Below, piece after piece: positions 11,301-22,429 of a DNA stretch of 64,000 nt. A program made the position numbers and the translations under genes. The stretch is from Meghimatium bilineatum (Eukaryota; Mollusca; Gastropoda; Stylommatophora; Philomycidae), in assembly GCA_034231615.1 (NCBI GenBank), contig CM067312.1, positions 6,559,747 to 6,623,746 of the forward strand, read 5' to 3'. The notes under the pieces were generated by a model. It worked only from the letters and a program-made list of their open reading frames with translations. It searched no databases and was not told where the DNA came from. Every line of letters starts with the position of its first letter. Position 1 is the first letter of the stretch.

Positions 11301-12254
11301 TAAACATTCAGATTCTGATTGCTGGAACAAAGACTGATAAACATTCAGATTCTGATTGCTGGAACAAAGACTGATAAACATTCAGATTCTGATTGCTGGA
11401 ACAAAGACTGATAAACATTCAGATTCTGATTGCCTGATTGCTGGAACAAAGACTGATAAATATTCAGATTCTGATTGCTGGAACAAAGACTGATAAACAT
11501 TCAGATTCTGATTGCCTGATTGCTGGAACAAAGACTGATAAACATTCAGATTCTGATTGCTGGAACAAAGACTGATAAACATTCAGATTCTGATTGCTGG
11601 AACAAAGACTGATAAACATTCAGATTCTGATTGTCTGATTGCTGGAACAAAGACTGATAAACATTCAGATTCTGATTGCTGGAACAAAGACTGATAAACA
11701 TTCAGATTCTGATTGTCTGATTGCTGGAACAAAGACTGATAAATATTCAGATTCTGATTGCTGGAACAAAGACTGATAAACATTCAGATTCTGATTGCTG
11801 GAACAAAGACTGATAAACATTCAGATTCTGATTGTCTGATTGCTGGAACAAAGACTGATAAATATTCAGATTCTGATTGCTGGAACAAAGACTGATAAAT
11901 ATTCAGATTCTGATTGTCTGATTGCTGGAACAAAGACTGATAAACATTCAGATTCTGATTGCTGGAACAAAGACTGATAAACATTCAGATTCTGATTGCT
12001 GGAACAAAGACTGATAAACATTCAGATTCTGATTGTCTGATTGCTGGAACAAAGACTGATAAATATTCAGATTCTGATTGCTGGAACAAAGACTGATAAA
12101 CATTCAGATTCTGATTGCTGGAACAAAGACTGATAAATATTCAGATTCTGATTGCTGGAACAAAGACTGATAAACATTCAGATTCTGATTGCCTGATTGC
12201 TGGAACAAAGACTGATAAACATTCAGATTCTGATTGCTGGAACAAAGACTGATA
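8368..12254. repeat. 3.9-kb satellite with 37- and 45-bp units
   Basis: The core unit contains gctggaacaaagactgataa and acattcagattctgatt (37 bp). Many copies add eight bases (gtctgatt or cctgattg) for 45 bp. Alternation of the two gives an 82-bp dimer that dominates. Roughly 95 monomers. Variants (aatattcag, acattcata, acattcaca) are shared between dispersed copies. Many short open frames here are by-products. Confidence 0.97.
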
Positions 12255-13042
12255 TGGAAAAAAATGACTAATAGCTGGATAAATCATAATGTAGCAAACA
12301 GTATTTGAACCAGATCTGCTCAGATAGCACCCACTCGTCTCACAACTTGAGTCAACAAGTTTTCCATCTTTGACCACAAAGCATCCCTAAAAAAAGATGT
12401 GATTTTAGTCAAGACTGTCAGTGTGTATATTCCCAAGCGCAATTTCTGATATCTGGAGAGAACTTTTTAAATACACAGGATATGGCTGCTTGGAAAAGGT
12501 TGGTAGATCCAATATGACTCTTATTGACACAACTCATGTGAATGCCATCCCATGTATACAAAGATTGATAAGTCCTTCACGGAATAGTCTTGTCTCTTTC
12601 AGCAGATATCAATGAATATGCATGCTAATTGTTCTATTATTCACCTTATCTCTCTGTTTAAGATTTTCATTCTATTCATTCTGCTTTTGAATTCCAAGCT
12701 GTAAACTGTGACACAGTGCATTTCATTCTCCCAATTACATCTTGTTAAGTAACTAGAAGAAGCCTTAGAATAATAAAGAAGACTTGAATCACCCTCTTCC
12801 TTCATACTGCATTTTTGTCCTATATTTTACATCACTTTTATATTACATTTGTGATTTCCATCCGTGGCTACAAATGATCAAACATACTTGACTTTTTTTT
12901 TGGCCACTGTCTTGCATCCTATCAACATAGCTACAGCAATTCACTAATATACTTTAAATTGAAATTATAAGCTCTTCTTTGTGGCAAGGTAACAAACTAA
13001 CATTCTAAGCTCTTCTGTGTGGTAATGAAACAAATAACTCAC
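12255..13042. other. Intron, nothing recognised
   Basis: No element found. Close to exon 11 two diverged copies of 'aagctcttctgtgtgg' lie about 40 bp apart (12970-13025). Confidence 0.45.
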
Positions 13043-13078
13043 CTTTCTGTTCTTGTTCCGTCCTTCCAGCGGCGACTC
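13043..13078 (-). CDS. THOC2: THOC2 exon 11 (36-bp small exon)
   Basis: A 36-bp, phase 0-0 exon reading ESPLEGRNKNRK, with a consensus donor gtgagt and acceptor ttgcag. Composition fits the charged tail. Being a multiple of three it could be skipped without shifting the frame. It stands about 16 kb from exon 10 and 8 kb from exon 12. Evidence is splice signals plus phase only, so confidence is moderate. Confidence 0.65.
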
Positions 13079-13501
13079 CTGCAATCAAGAAGGAATTGTG
13101 TGTGGTTGTTGTGGGTCATGTCACAAGACATGCACCGGTTGTAGTTGTGGTGATGGTGGATGATGAAGAAATGTTGTTGATGCTGCAGCTGCTGTTGGTT
13201 TGGAAGCCGTTGATCCACTTTGCCCCCAACCAGACCCAGTCAGCCCACATTCAACATGCCCTAATCTTTCAACTAAATGTTCATTTAACTTAGCATTTCA
13301 TTTTCTATCTCAGATCACCAACCCAAAATAGACAACAGTCTTGTTTTTGATTCATATATTAAACTACTAGAAAAATAGACTGAAAAATGATCAACTCTGC
13401 TGGGTCGACCGAAGTGTGCTCAAATTAGGAAATCAACAAACAAATCAGTCATCCAATTTCAGCTGGGTCGACCTTAATGTATATTAAAATTAGGAAATTT
13501 T
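13079..13501. other. Intron with a short duplication
   Basis: The motif gctgggtcgacc followed by aaattaggaaat occurs twice (13399 and 13461). Nothing else recognised. Confidence 0.45.
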
Positions 13502-13768
13502 GACGGGGCCAAGAGAGGGGAGCAAAGAATAGCAACACCGTTTGCCTTCCATGCATGTCGTAAGAGGTGACTAAGGTTATTGGGGATCATTGGCTGACCA
13601 ATCCCATACAGGGTTAAAATGACACAAAGCCATGCTGAAGTCAGATGTTTCAGGCAGAAAGCCACATACATCATAGCAATGCTGTAAACCATGATATAAC
13701 AAATTCCATTCTCCAGACTACATTCTGTTAATCTGCTGGAGTCTGAGAACAAATGCAGAAGGAGAAGA
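13502..13768 (+). mobile_element. SINE family A, right-facing member of an inverted pair
   Basis: Starts aggggagcaaagaatagcaa, includes ccatgctgaagtcagatg and catgatataac, and ends gagtctgagaacaaatgcag with agaaggagaagaaac as tail. A full copy. Confidence 0.8.
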
Positions 13769-13807
13769 AACTAGGAGATCACTAATTTTATTCTCAGCAG
13801 TTCTCAA

Positions 13808-14058
13808 GTAACTTCCTCTTCTGTGTTCATTCTCAAACTCCTGCAGATTAGCAGGAGGTTAGTCTGGAGAACGATGTGTCATGATTTACAGCTTAGTTGC
13901 AATATCTGTGCCTTTTCACTGACACATCTGACTTCAGCATGGCTTCTGGGTCACTTTAACCCATTAGAGGATGGCACAGGCTCCTCCACCCCAAAACCAC
14001 CTTAGTCTACAACATACAGGGAAGGTAAACAGTGTTGCTATTCCTTACTCCCCTTTCA
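13808..14058 (-). mobile_element. SINE family A, left-facing member of an inverted pair
   Basis: Begins cttctgtgttcattctcaaa on the plus strand and runs through gacttcagcatggcttctgg to gtgttgctattccttactcc. Its tail faces the tail of the 13502-13768 copy, about 40 bp away. Confidence 0.82.
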
Positions 14059-14404
14059 TGTACCAGAAACATAAGCAATTCTCATGAAACTAATCTACAA
14101 AAAATATCAATATATAAATCAAATAGACTGACTGGCTGTGTTATTTTTTCATTCCCAGATACAAAGATATATTTTTACTGTTTTTCTGTGGGGTTTTTCT
14201 GCAAAATTTTTTTACTTGAAATAATCATTTAGTTTCGTTTCTGTAATTTATAAAAATCACCTTTCATCAATGCCTTGATATAATTTGTTGTGAATATTAA
14301 TTACGATACTTTGAAAAATTATGGAAAAAAAATCAGGTTAAACACAAGACTTGCATCCAGTATGTTCATTAGGCACCAACCGCCAGCAGTATGAAACAAA
14401 GTAC

Positions 14405-14645
14405 TTGTACTTCTGTGTTCATTCTCAAACTCCTGAAGGTTAGCAGGATGTAGTTCTGAGAAGGAAATGTGTTGTGTCTGAATTTTACAGCTTGACTTTA
14501 ATATTTGTGTCTTTTGACCTGACATACCCAACTTCAGCACAGCTTCTGGGTCAATTTAACCTTCTATGGGTTCATATAGCAATCTTCAACCACCCCAAAA
14601 TCTTCTTTGTCACCTCGTAGTCATTCTTTGCTCCCCTTTCAGGCA
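14405..14645 (-). mobile_element. SINE family A
   Basis: Plus-strand landmarks: cttctgtgttcattctcaaa, acttcagcacagcttctggg, cattctttgctcccctttca. Full copy with scattered differences. Confidence 0.78.
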
Positions 14646-14873
14646 TTGACTACACACAGGTGAGCTCTTGTACTAACTGAACCAGGGACAGTCACTTTGT
14701 TTCACACTATTAGACTGCTACCAGTCGGTGGGTAATCCACTTGTCAAGTCCAAGTCTTATGTACAACCTTTCGCTTTTGTTGATACAATGACTGATGCTA
14801 GTTCTCACTTCTGCCACCACAAAAATGTGATCTACTTCCCACTAACAGTCTCTTACTTGCTATGTACTAGAAT

Positions 14874-15062
14874 AGTGGTTCTCAACACAGGCCATATGGC
14901 ATCCCTGGGTAGGGGGTCCACACAAACGTAACCACTTGAACGATAACAAGAATTATAATTATAAAGCTAGGGCCTAAAACACCGCTGTGACTTGTACAGA
15001 AACTTAAAACCAAAATAAATGTGTTTTAAAATGCCCAAAACAGGCTGAGAACTACTGTACTT
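14874..15062. mobile_element. hAT-like non-autonomous element (MITE)
   Basis: The ends are imperfect inverted repeats: left agtggttctcaacacaggcc, right ggctgagaactactg. The 'AGTGGTTCTCAAC' end is a common hAT terminus. The flanks tactagaa and tacttaat could be a decayed 8-bp target duplication. No coding capacity; about 190 bp. Confidence 0.55.
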
Positions 15063-15639
15063 AATGATTAGGGCATGTTGAAAAAGTACATAATCTTGAC
15101 TTTTCAATGCACTATATGTTATTTATGAAAAATAATGCTTAAGATTAAGAAGGAAAAAAAAGATAGAAATAAAGGAAATAGTGTCTAGACTTGTAAAATT
15201 ATGCATACATTAAAAAAAACAACAGTAAGCATTTATTAAAATAAGCCCAAAAATGAAGAGGAGAAAAAAATAAAACTTATGTTCAGTGTCTCCGATAAAA
15301 ATAAAGTACACGAATGATCACAATTTCAAAACCTGATGAAAAAGCTTGACCACATTTAAAAAAAATGTGAAACAATGTTATCTCTGATTTATTTCACCAA
15401 TATCTGAAGCAACTAATCAGAACAACTAACTGTAATTTGAGACATAAATAAACAAATACAACAAAATATAGAGTGAGCAATTTTAACCTCATTTCTTTTT
15501 CTGTACTGTTTCATTGTAAGAATGCTGGATTCAAATCAATCTTCATGCACTATCACAAAACAAATGTCACTGAGTTTCTAAAACAAGATTTGTTCATGTT
15601 AATTTTGAATAGATGTCAGTGCTTATGGGCAGTTACTGT
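15063..15639. other. Very AT-rich intron, nothing recognised
   Basis: Long A runs and no recognisable element. Confidence 0.5.
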
Positions 15640-15810
15640 TCTTTTTCATTGTTCCCTTTCTTTTCATTGTCAAACTTTCACTGGATTGCTCTTGTGGCAG
15701 GACAACGATACTACTAGATTCCCGCAGGATATGGTCCTGGGAACGGAAATTTATTGCGATGCCACTTTATTTGCGCAGACGGTGTGACATGTCTGACTTT
15801 GGCACAGTAA
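15640..15810 (-). mobile_element. SINE family A, subfamily 2
   Basis: Carries the subfamily form with ggcaggacaa, ctactagattcccgcaggat and gatgccactttatttgcgca before tgtgacatgtctgac. Confidence 0.65.
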
Positions 15811-16379
15811 CTAAAGCGCTCAATTTGTTATCACTTTCACTGAACTTTGGATGTCTGTAGCCATATCACTAGTTGGTCATCCATACGAGAAAACTGGTTC
15901 CTGTATGGTACACTGGACACCAATCCCAAGACTATCAATATCAAGCATGCTTTTCCACTTAAGTATCGCTATCGACATAGTCACAGATAATTACATTGTT
16001 TCCATAACTGCAGTCCATCAAAGCTCAGACCATAATGCTTGTGGTGCCTTGAACAGCAATAACAAAAACTCTCTCTACCTTGCTTGCTCAGTCAACAGCG
16101 CCCGCCCCCTTTTAGAGAGCACAGCAGTTTTAACCCACAACCTTCATCATGACCTATGCCGTACTTCATCACATAATTCTTGACCACTCCATCATACATC
16201 TGCCCTTCGAGGCCTATGACAAGGTAACTCTTAAGAGGTCATCTGGCTCTTGTCCGAGTATGTGACTTCCATCACATTGTTATTACAATAGTCTGTAGCC
16301 TGAATATCCTTCTGTTTACTCCAAATTGACAGCCTCAATTAGCTATTTTTTTCTAACTAGAATATTTTAAGAATCTTTT
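15811..16379. other. Intron, nothing recognised
   Basis: An open frame at 15851-16183 shows no family resemblance and is probably chance. Confidence 0.4.
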
Positions 16380-16930
16380 TGTCACAGAATCTCACTTCAA
16401 CACTGTGTCTACTTAGATGTGACACTTTATGTCACAGAATCCCATTTCAACACTACCTCTACTAAGATGTGACTAAGTCACAGAATCCCACTTCAACACT
16501 ACCTCTACTTAGATGTGACACCTTTATGTCACAGAATCCCACTTCAACACTACCTCTACTTGGATGTGACTAAGTCACAGAATCCCACTTCAACACTACC
16601 TCTACTTGGATGTGACTAAGTCACAGAATCCCACTTCAACACTACTCTACTTAGATGTGACCCCTCTTAGTCACAGAATCCCACTTCAACACTACCTCTA
16701 TTTGAATGTGACTCCCGCCAAAGACAGATGTGTTGGGCCATTGGCTCAAATAAAACAGCGACACAACGCATTTCCATTCTCTGGACTACATCCTGCTGGA
16801 AATCTAGTAGGACCATTGTCCTGCTGTAAGGGAGATCCAGCTGGAGTTTGAGAATGAACGCTGATGAAGAAGAAGAATGGGACTAAGTCACAGAATCCCA
16901 ATTCAACACTACTTCTACTTAGATGTGACC
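16380..16930. repeat. 46-bp array interrupted by a SINE
   Basis: The unit contains tcacagaatcccacttcaac and actacctctacttagatgtg. About eight copies precede the SINE at 16708-16874 and one follows it. Confidence 0.9.
16708..16874 (+). mobile_element. SINE family A, subfamily 2, inside a tandem array
   Basis: Landmarks: cagatgtgttgggccattgg, aaataaaacagcgacacaac, gctggagtttgagaatgaac, gaagaagaagaa tail. The 46-bp array flanks both sides. Left gaatgtgact and right gaatgggact look like a slightly diverged target-site duplication. Confidence 0.8.
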
Positions 16931-17019
16931 CCTCTGAATAGGAGGCTGAACTTTATGGAACTGCACACTCTGTTGAATGATGAAACTTTTTTGCTGTCAA
17001 TGAATTCTTTTGAGATTAC

Positions 17020-17575
17020 CCATAACAAGAGAATGTATGAAAGAGTAGACACATAACAGTTTGAGATTAAGACAAGAGTGTATGAAAGAGTAGACACCTA
17101 ACAGTTTGAGATTAAGAATAGAGAATGTATGAAAGAGTAGACACTGAACAGTTTGAGATTAAGACAAGAGAATGTATGAAAGAGTAGACACTGAACAGTT
17201 TGAGATTAAAACAGGAGACTTGACGTTACACTTGCGTAAAAGAGTAGACACCTAACAGTTTGAGATTAAGACAAGAGAATGTATGAAAGAGTAGACACAT
17301 AACAGTTTGAGATTAAGACAGGAGACTTGACACTCAACAGTTTGAGATTAAAACAGATTGAGATTAAAACAGGAGACTTGACGTTACACTTGCGTAAAAG
17401 AATAGACACTGAACAGCTTGAGATTAAAACAGGAGACTTGACGTTACACTTGCGTAAAAGAGTATAGACACCCAACATTTTGAGATTAAAACAAGAGAAA
17501 GTATAAAAGAGTAGACACCTAATAGTTTAAGATTAAGACAGGAGACTTGATGTTACACTTGCATAAAAAGCTATC
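17020..17575. repeat. Two-type minisatellite (about 45-50 bp units)
   Basis: One unit type carries cagtttgagattaagacaag and gtatgaaagagtagacac; the other carries aacaggagacttgacgttac and acttgcgtaaaagagtag. They interleave irregularly. Confidence 0.9.
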
Positions 17576-18320
17576 ATCAGTCTCATAAAAAAGCAGAATG
17601 CACTTCCATCGAAGTTTGTTACCATTTTCCTGAGAAGTTGCTTACTACATTACAAACTACTACCAAACAGACCTAAAAACTTTGATGGCTGTTGGGGCAA
17701 GAATTTGTCACAATTCCACATCAACTTTCATGATTCAGGACCAACTTCTGGAAGTTGGGCAAAAATTGAACATGTCTGTTCATATATACTGTATTTCCAC
17801 CTTTTCTTTTTCTTCTAACATGTTTTCTTTTACCTGGGACTATTTCCTGCATAATGGTTTCTGCAAGGTCTGTGGTTCTGGTAATATATCGTTATTACTT
17901 TAATTGACATTCTTATATACTGTTGGAACAGACCTCTTTTCTAATCTCATGAAAAATCAGTAGGCAGCAGATAGGGGACGGATTTTTAACCATATCAGTT
18001 CTTTTGACCCTATTCACATCACAATTTGAGTCAAGATATTTTATGAATTTGACTAATCCGCTTCGTTAAAAAAATATGCCTTTTTCTCATGTACATTTCT
18101 TCATTCACTAAGTAACTTCTCTACGATACACACAAGATTTCGCTAAACCATTTAATTTCTAGCACATTAATTTTACATTGTGGGTCGGCAGTAAGTGTCC
18201 ATGTTTTACAGTGTATATAGAAAAATAGAAGCAACTACTGTATGTAACAATCCATTAAATGTATGTATCGATGTATGCATAGTTAGTACATTAGCCATTC
18301 ATTTACATATACAAACATTA
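17576..18320. other. Intron, nothing recognised
   Basis: AT-rich without evident repeats. Confidence 0.45.
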
Positions 18321-18895
18321 AACAGTGGAATCTCATTATAACAACTTAGGACTGACAGAATATGTATGTAATAACAGAAATTCTGTATATATATACAGTA
18401 TTTAAAAAAAACTGTCAAATACTGCAGGTTCCCGATAGGAAGTTGCAGGGAGGTGGTATTTGTAGCTGTGTGAGACCACATGCTCTTGCTGTCACCACGT
18501 CATCTACGGGAGAGTTTTTATACAGTACAAACAATATAGAATATAATTGGGGACTTTGAAAAGTGTTGTTATAAAGGGAAATTTGTTATAGAATATTTTG
18601 GGGTACTTGTTTAGAACCTGTGCCCCATGATGTGATTATTTCCCTTGGAAATGTTTGTCAGTTTATCATTTATTAATTTTAATATAAATTTATTTTGGGT
18701 TAGTTATTTTTTAAAAAAACCTCTCCTAACACAAACCCTATAAGACTAATCCTATAAATTTTAAGTTAAATTACTAATTGCTAAATATCAATTGGCAAAC
18801 ACTGCCAAGGGGAATAAACAAATTAATAATCACATCGGGGGACACAGGTTCCAAACAAGAACCTAAATCACTATAGAGGGATTCCACTGTACATG
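18321..18895. mobile_element. Fold-back MITE with pogo/mariner-like ends
   Basis: The left end aacagtggaatctcattata and right end ctatagagggattccactgt are inverted. Inside, 18600-18730 and 18735-18870 form a long imperfect palindrome (cttgtttagaacctgtgccc against gggggacacaggttcc...aacaag). Ends of the type CAGTGGAA(C/T)C are typical of pogo/Tigger-like elements. No transposase coding. Confidence 0.65.
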
Positions 18896-19007
18896 TTACA
18901 ATGTATGTCAGAAACTTGTTTTGCCTGAGAAATTAATATGAAGCAATGTGTTTTATAGGAAAAACACAAGCCACCTATTATATGAGATGACAAACTGTAA
19001 TTAGTCA

Positions 19008-19430
19008 CTTCTTCTTTCGATCCCTTAAAATCTGTCTATATCTGTCATCATGTATCTGAAACTTGACTGTCTTGTGTAGCTCATACAGAGATCCATAGTG
19101 TTTTTATTCAAGCATAGTTTCTCTAGGCCAGTATGTTCATCTCAGTGTCTCATATTCAGGACATTCTTGAAGTATGTGTTTGGTACTCTATGCTACTTGT
19201 CCACATAGCTATGTTGCCCATTTTTAATTTTGTGCACATGCAGTTGCGGAGTTGTTTGTGTCCTGTTCTGAGGCATAAAACTGCAACTTGTTCTGATGTG
19301 TTCATAGTTTGGCAGTCTTTGAGTGTTGGTATTTGTGACTTTCTGATTATGTGATGATTTGTTGTTTTTTTCTCATGGTAAGTCATTTGTACATCTAGTT
19401 GGTCACCAGCAGCAGCCTCTTTAGACAGTT
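19008..19430 (-). mobile_element. 3' end of a LINE related to the 31.6-kb element
   Basis: Collinear with the RNase H C-terminal part and 3' end of the large LINE (about 31561-31985). A translated piece reads HTSRMS backwards to NHHIIRKSQIPTLKDCQTMN and RLRTGHKQLRNCMCTKLKMG. The tail at its left edge is cttcttctttcg, that is cgaaagaagaag on the minus strand. It is 5'-truncated and diverged, with frameshifts. Confidence 0.8.
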
Positions 19431-19589
19431 ATATGTAGTCACAAGAAAATAGAAAAAAGTATTGCATTTATTACCCACATAAAAAAAATACAAAATACTC
19501 AGTAAGTTAATGACTAGTGTATGTGCCTTTATGAGGCGTAAAACGCTGAAAACTATCAACATTTAAAATTATTAATATAAATATATTGT

Positions 19590-20380
19590 AATAAAACAGT
19601 GGCAAAGAGAATAGCTGTCTTGGAAATGAGATGCTACAAAAAAATTATGAAAATAGAGAATACCATGGACAGTGAAAGAAGACTAATAAGACTCAACAAG
19701 TAATAAGAACATTGCACGTAATAAGAAGCTGAGATTTTTTAGCCATATAAAAAAACATAGCACAGAAAAATCAATAATGGAAGGTATGATTGCTGGAAGC
19801 AGAAATAGTCCTGTCCAAGATGAGGATGGAAGGTATGATTGCTGGTAGCAAAAATAGGGCTATCCAAGATGAGGATGGAAGGTATGATTGCTGGTAGCAA
19901 AAATAGGGCTACCGAAGACGATGATGGAAGGTATGATTGCTGGTAGCAGAAATAGGGCTGTCCAAGACGATGATGGAAGGTATGATTGCTGGAAGCAGAA
20001 ATAGGGCTACCGAAGACGATGATGGAAGGTATGATTGCTGGTAGCAGAAATAGGGCTACCGAAGACGATGATGGAAGGTGTGATTGCTGGAAGCAGATAT
20101 AGGGCCATCCAAGATGATGATGGAAGGTGTGATTGCTGGAAGCAGATATAGGGTCATCCAAGACGATGATGGAAAGTGTGATTGCTGGAAGCAGATATAG
20201 GGTCATCCAAGATGATGATGGAAGGTGTGATTGCTGGAAGCAGATATAGGGTCATCCAAGATGATGATGGATAGGAGATATCTCAGATTGTTTAAACATG
20301 CCCTTGGTTGCAGTAGATCTACTTGCACAGAATCATGAGGAGTTCAGAAGCTCCATAACGAGGACTATTCTCTATTGTAT
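19590..20380 (+). mobile_element. LINE 3' end carrying a 49-bp internal array
   Basis: The left part reads VAKRIAVLEMRCYKKIMKI. The right part reads DISDCLNMPLVAVDLLAQNH, then EEFRSSITRT, the end of an RTE-like protein. Between them the basic 'EG.I.G.R.RG' stretch has been amplified (19780-20275). Stops are frequent. Confidence 0.6.
19780..20275. repeat. 49-bp array inside a LINE 3' end
   Basis: Ten copies of a unit with aaggtatgattgctgg and agaaatagggctaccgaag. The unit translates as a degenerate EGMIAGSRNR stretch, the LINE's own basic segment. Flanked on both sides by the rest of that LINE. Confidence 0.92.
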
Positions 20381-20479
20381 TTCCCCAGGTGGTTTGTTAT
20401 CCACTCTTGCTATTAAGCATAGTGGTGATTGGAGCTCAAGCTTGTGTTCCAATACCAGATGTTTTGCCTCTGTTGTGCT

Positions 20480-21230
20480 ATGACCGTGTTTGTTCAAGAT
20501 AACCGTGAAGTTTTCTATCCATCTTTTTCATGGTTTCATCTCTGACTTTGTACCCTGATCTCATTTGGTTATATACCTGTATGGGCAACTTATTGTGATG
20601 CATTCTCACAATGTAGCCAAACCATGTGATCTGCTGTCTTTCTATGTACTCTGTGCAAGGTGGTATACCTATTCTTTCCCCGATGTCTTCATTTCGTAAT
20701 TTATTTATCCTGATGACCCCTGCAGTTCTCCTCAAGCATTTCCTCTCACATGTCACTATCTTTCTGTAATGTCAAGATGAGAGACCAGGTTTGGCACTGG
20801 TAACAGTGTTGGTATGAATATATTGTAGATAATTTGTCTCGTAACTTCCATCTCGATCTTGGGGTGAAGAAGTAGTGGTGACAGTTGGTAAGTTACTGCA
20901 TTTGCCTTTTGACATCTCTATCAAGGCTTCCATTTTCTGTAAAAATACTACAGAGATATTTGAACTCTGCTATTTGTTTTACTCCTATATTGACTATCTG
21001 TATGTCTAGTGGACTCGGTGTTCTGCATATTTTCAGTTTCCTTTTTTTGTGTATTGATCTTCATGTTGTATTTTCTACATGTTGCAGATAGTGAGCTAAC
21101 ATGATTTTGTAGTTGTTCTTCGTTTTCGTATATGAGGCTCTGATTGTCTGCGAAAAGCAGTTTATTTATTCCATTGTTTAGTTGCTCTGAGTTGTCTTGA
21201 TTTGTCAACTTTGTGAAATCAAAACCTTTA
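20480..21230 (-). mobile_element. RTE-like LINE fragment
   Basis: The minus strand contains NKLLFADNQSLIYENEEQLQ, NMKINTQKKETENMQNTEST, then CERKCLRRTAGVIRINKLRN and RIGIPPCTEYIERQQITWFG. The catalytic box reads FADN instead of FADD. Frameshifts separate the pieces. Confidence 0.7.
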
Positions 21231-22189
21231 TAACAAACAAAAATGTTTCTTTACAAATAAGTTGCAAAAAGCTAACAAAAGTGTGCAGAATTTTAAAAAA
21301 TGTTTTTCAAATTCATCATTTTTAAAACTAACATAATGCAAGCTATTCTGTGAGGTATGAGTTGCAATCCAAAAGGTAGAAGTCCACTGATGTCATTTCA
21401 GTGCATACATAAGCTAGGAAATTCCATTTAAATTTCTGCTCAAATTATAACATATAATTAACATTTCTTCACAAATTTATTACTGTGTTCAATTTGTGTG
21501 TCGTCTTCTTCTCGTTTGCATTTTAACATGTTTACACAGAAAGTCTGGTTTTCTTGATAAATGCCGGTGTGTTAAAAAACTCCTTCGGCTCTCATATAGT
21601 TTAACATGTTTACACAGCAAGTCTGGTTTTCGTAATAAATGCTGCTGTATTTGAAAGCCCCTCAGTGCTCCCATACAGCTTTCTGTCTCTTTGGGCCAAT
21701 GTTCCTTCCTTGAATTGGTTGAGTAAATTTCTGTTTCACTTCCTTCATATTTGATCCTGACTAAAGTCAATGTGGTGGATTGTTAATCATGGTCCCAGTG
21801 AGTTCTAAACACTAATTCAGATATTTACACAATATTATCTCCCTTTGATTAAGGAGAAACCAACAGTTCACAATAAATAAAGCTGCCATTTGTCCATTTT
21901 TAACAACGCTATCAAAAACGTCATTTACAAAAAAAATAAAAATTATTTCATATAATCACATTTTCTTAAACGCTTAAGAAATGTGCAACACTTATGCTCG
22001 ACATACCAATAATACATATACCCAGCTATATAGCTGTCAACTTATTTTTCCATACATCTGTATTTTTAACTATTTATATCTGTATTTCAATAAAAATGTC
22101 ACTATTCAGCACACTAACCCCCTTTTTTTTGTCCATCACTACGTTCAATAAAGAATACTGGAAAATGCTGTAATAATAACTATCTGGGA
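21231..22189. other. Intron with a possible unknown repeat at 21490-21780
   Basis: On the minus strand a roughly 70-bp segment (LRKPDLLCKHVKL and SRKPDFLCKHVK) is duplicated, with a gaagaagacg tail-like stretch. Related tttaacatgtctacacagca sequence is at 51578. It may be an unclassified dispersed repeat. Confidence 0.35.
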
Positions 22190-22395
22190 TCTGCTGAAGA
22201 CGGATGTGCCGGGCCATTGCCGCAAATAAAACGGCGACACAACGCATTACCATTCTCTGGAATGCATCCTGCTGGAAATGTAGTAGAACCAGTGTCCTGC
22301 TACAAGAGAGAAGTCCAGCGGGAGTTTGAGAATGTGTCCTGCTACAAGAGATATCCAGCGGGAGTTTGAGAATGAATGCTAAAGAAGAAGAACTA
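22190..22395 (+). mobile_element. SINE family A, subfamily 2, with duplicated tail segment
   Basis: Reads from ctgaagacggatgtgccggg to the gaagaagaa tail. The segment 'gtcctgctacaagaga ... gggagtttgagaatg' is present twice in tandem at 22308-22378. Confidence 0.8.
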
Positions 22396-22429
22396 TCTGG
22401 GAGAGAAAAAAGGCAGCAAAAGAGATTGC

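Noticed and set aside
8518-12377. Many 66-81 codon frames in the 3.9-kb satellite
   Set aside because: All are the same repeat read in the same phases; they are by-products of the array.
15851-16183. 110-codon open frame
   Set aside because: No recognisable motif, no splice or repeat context; likely chance.
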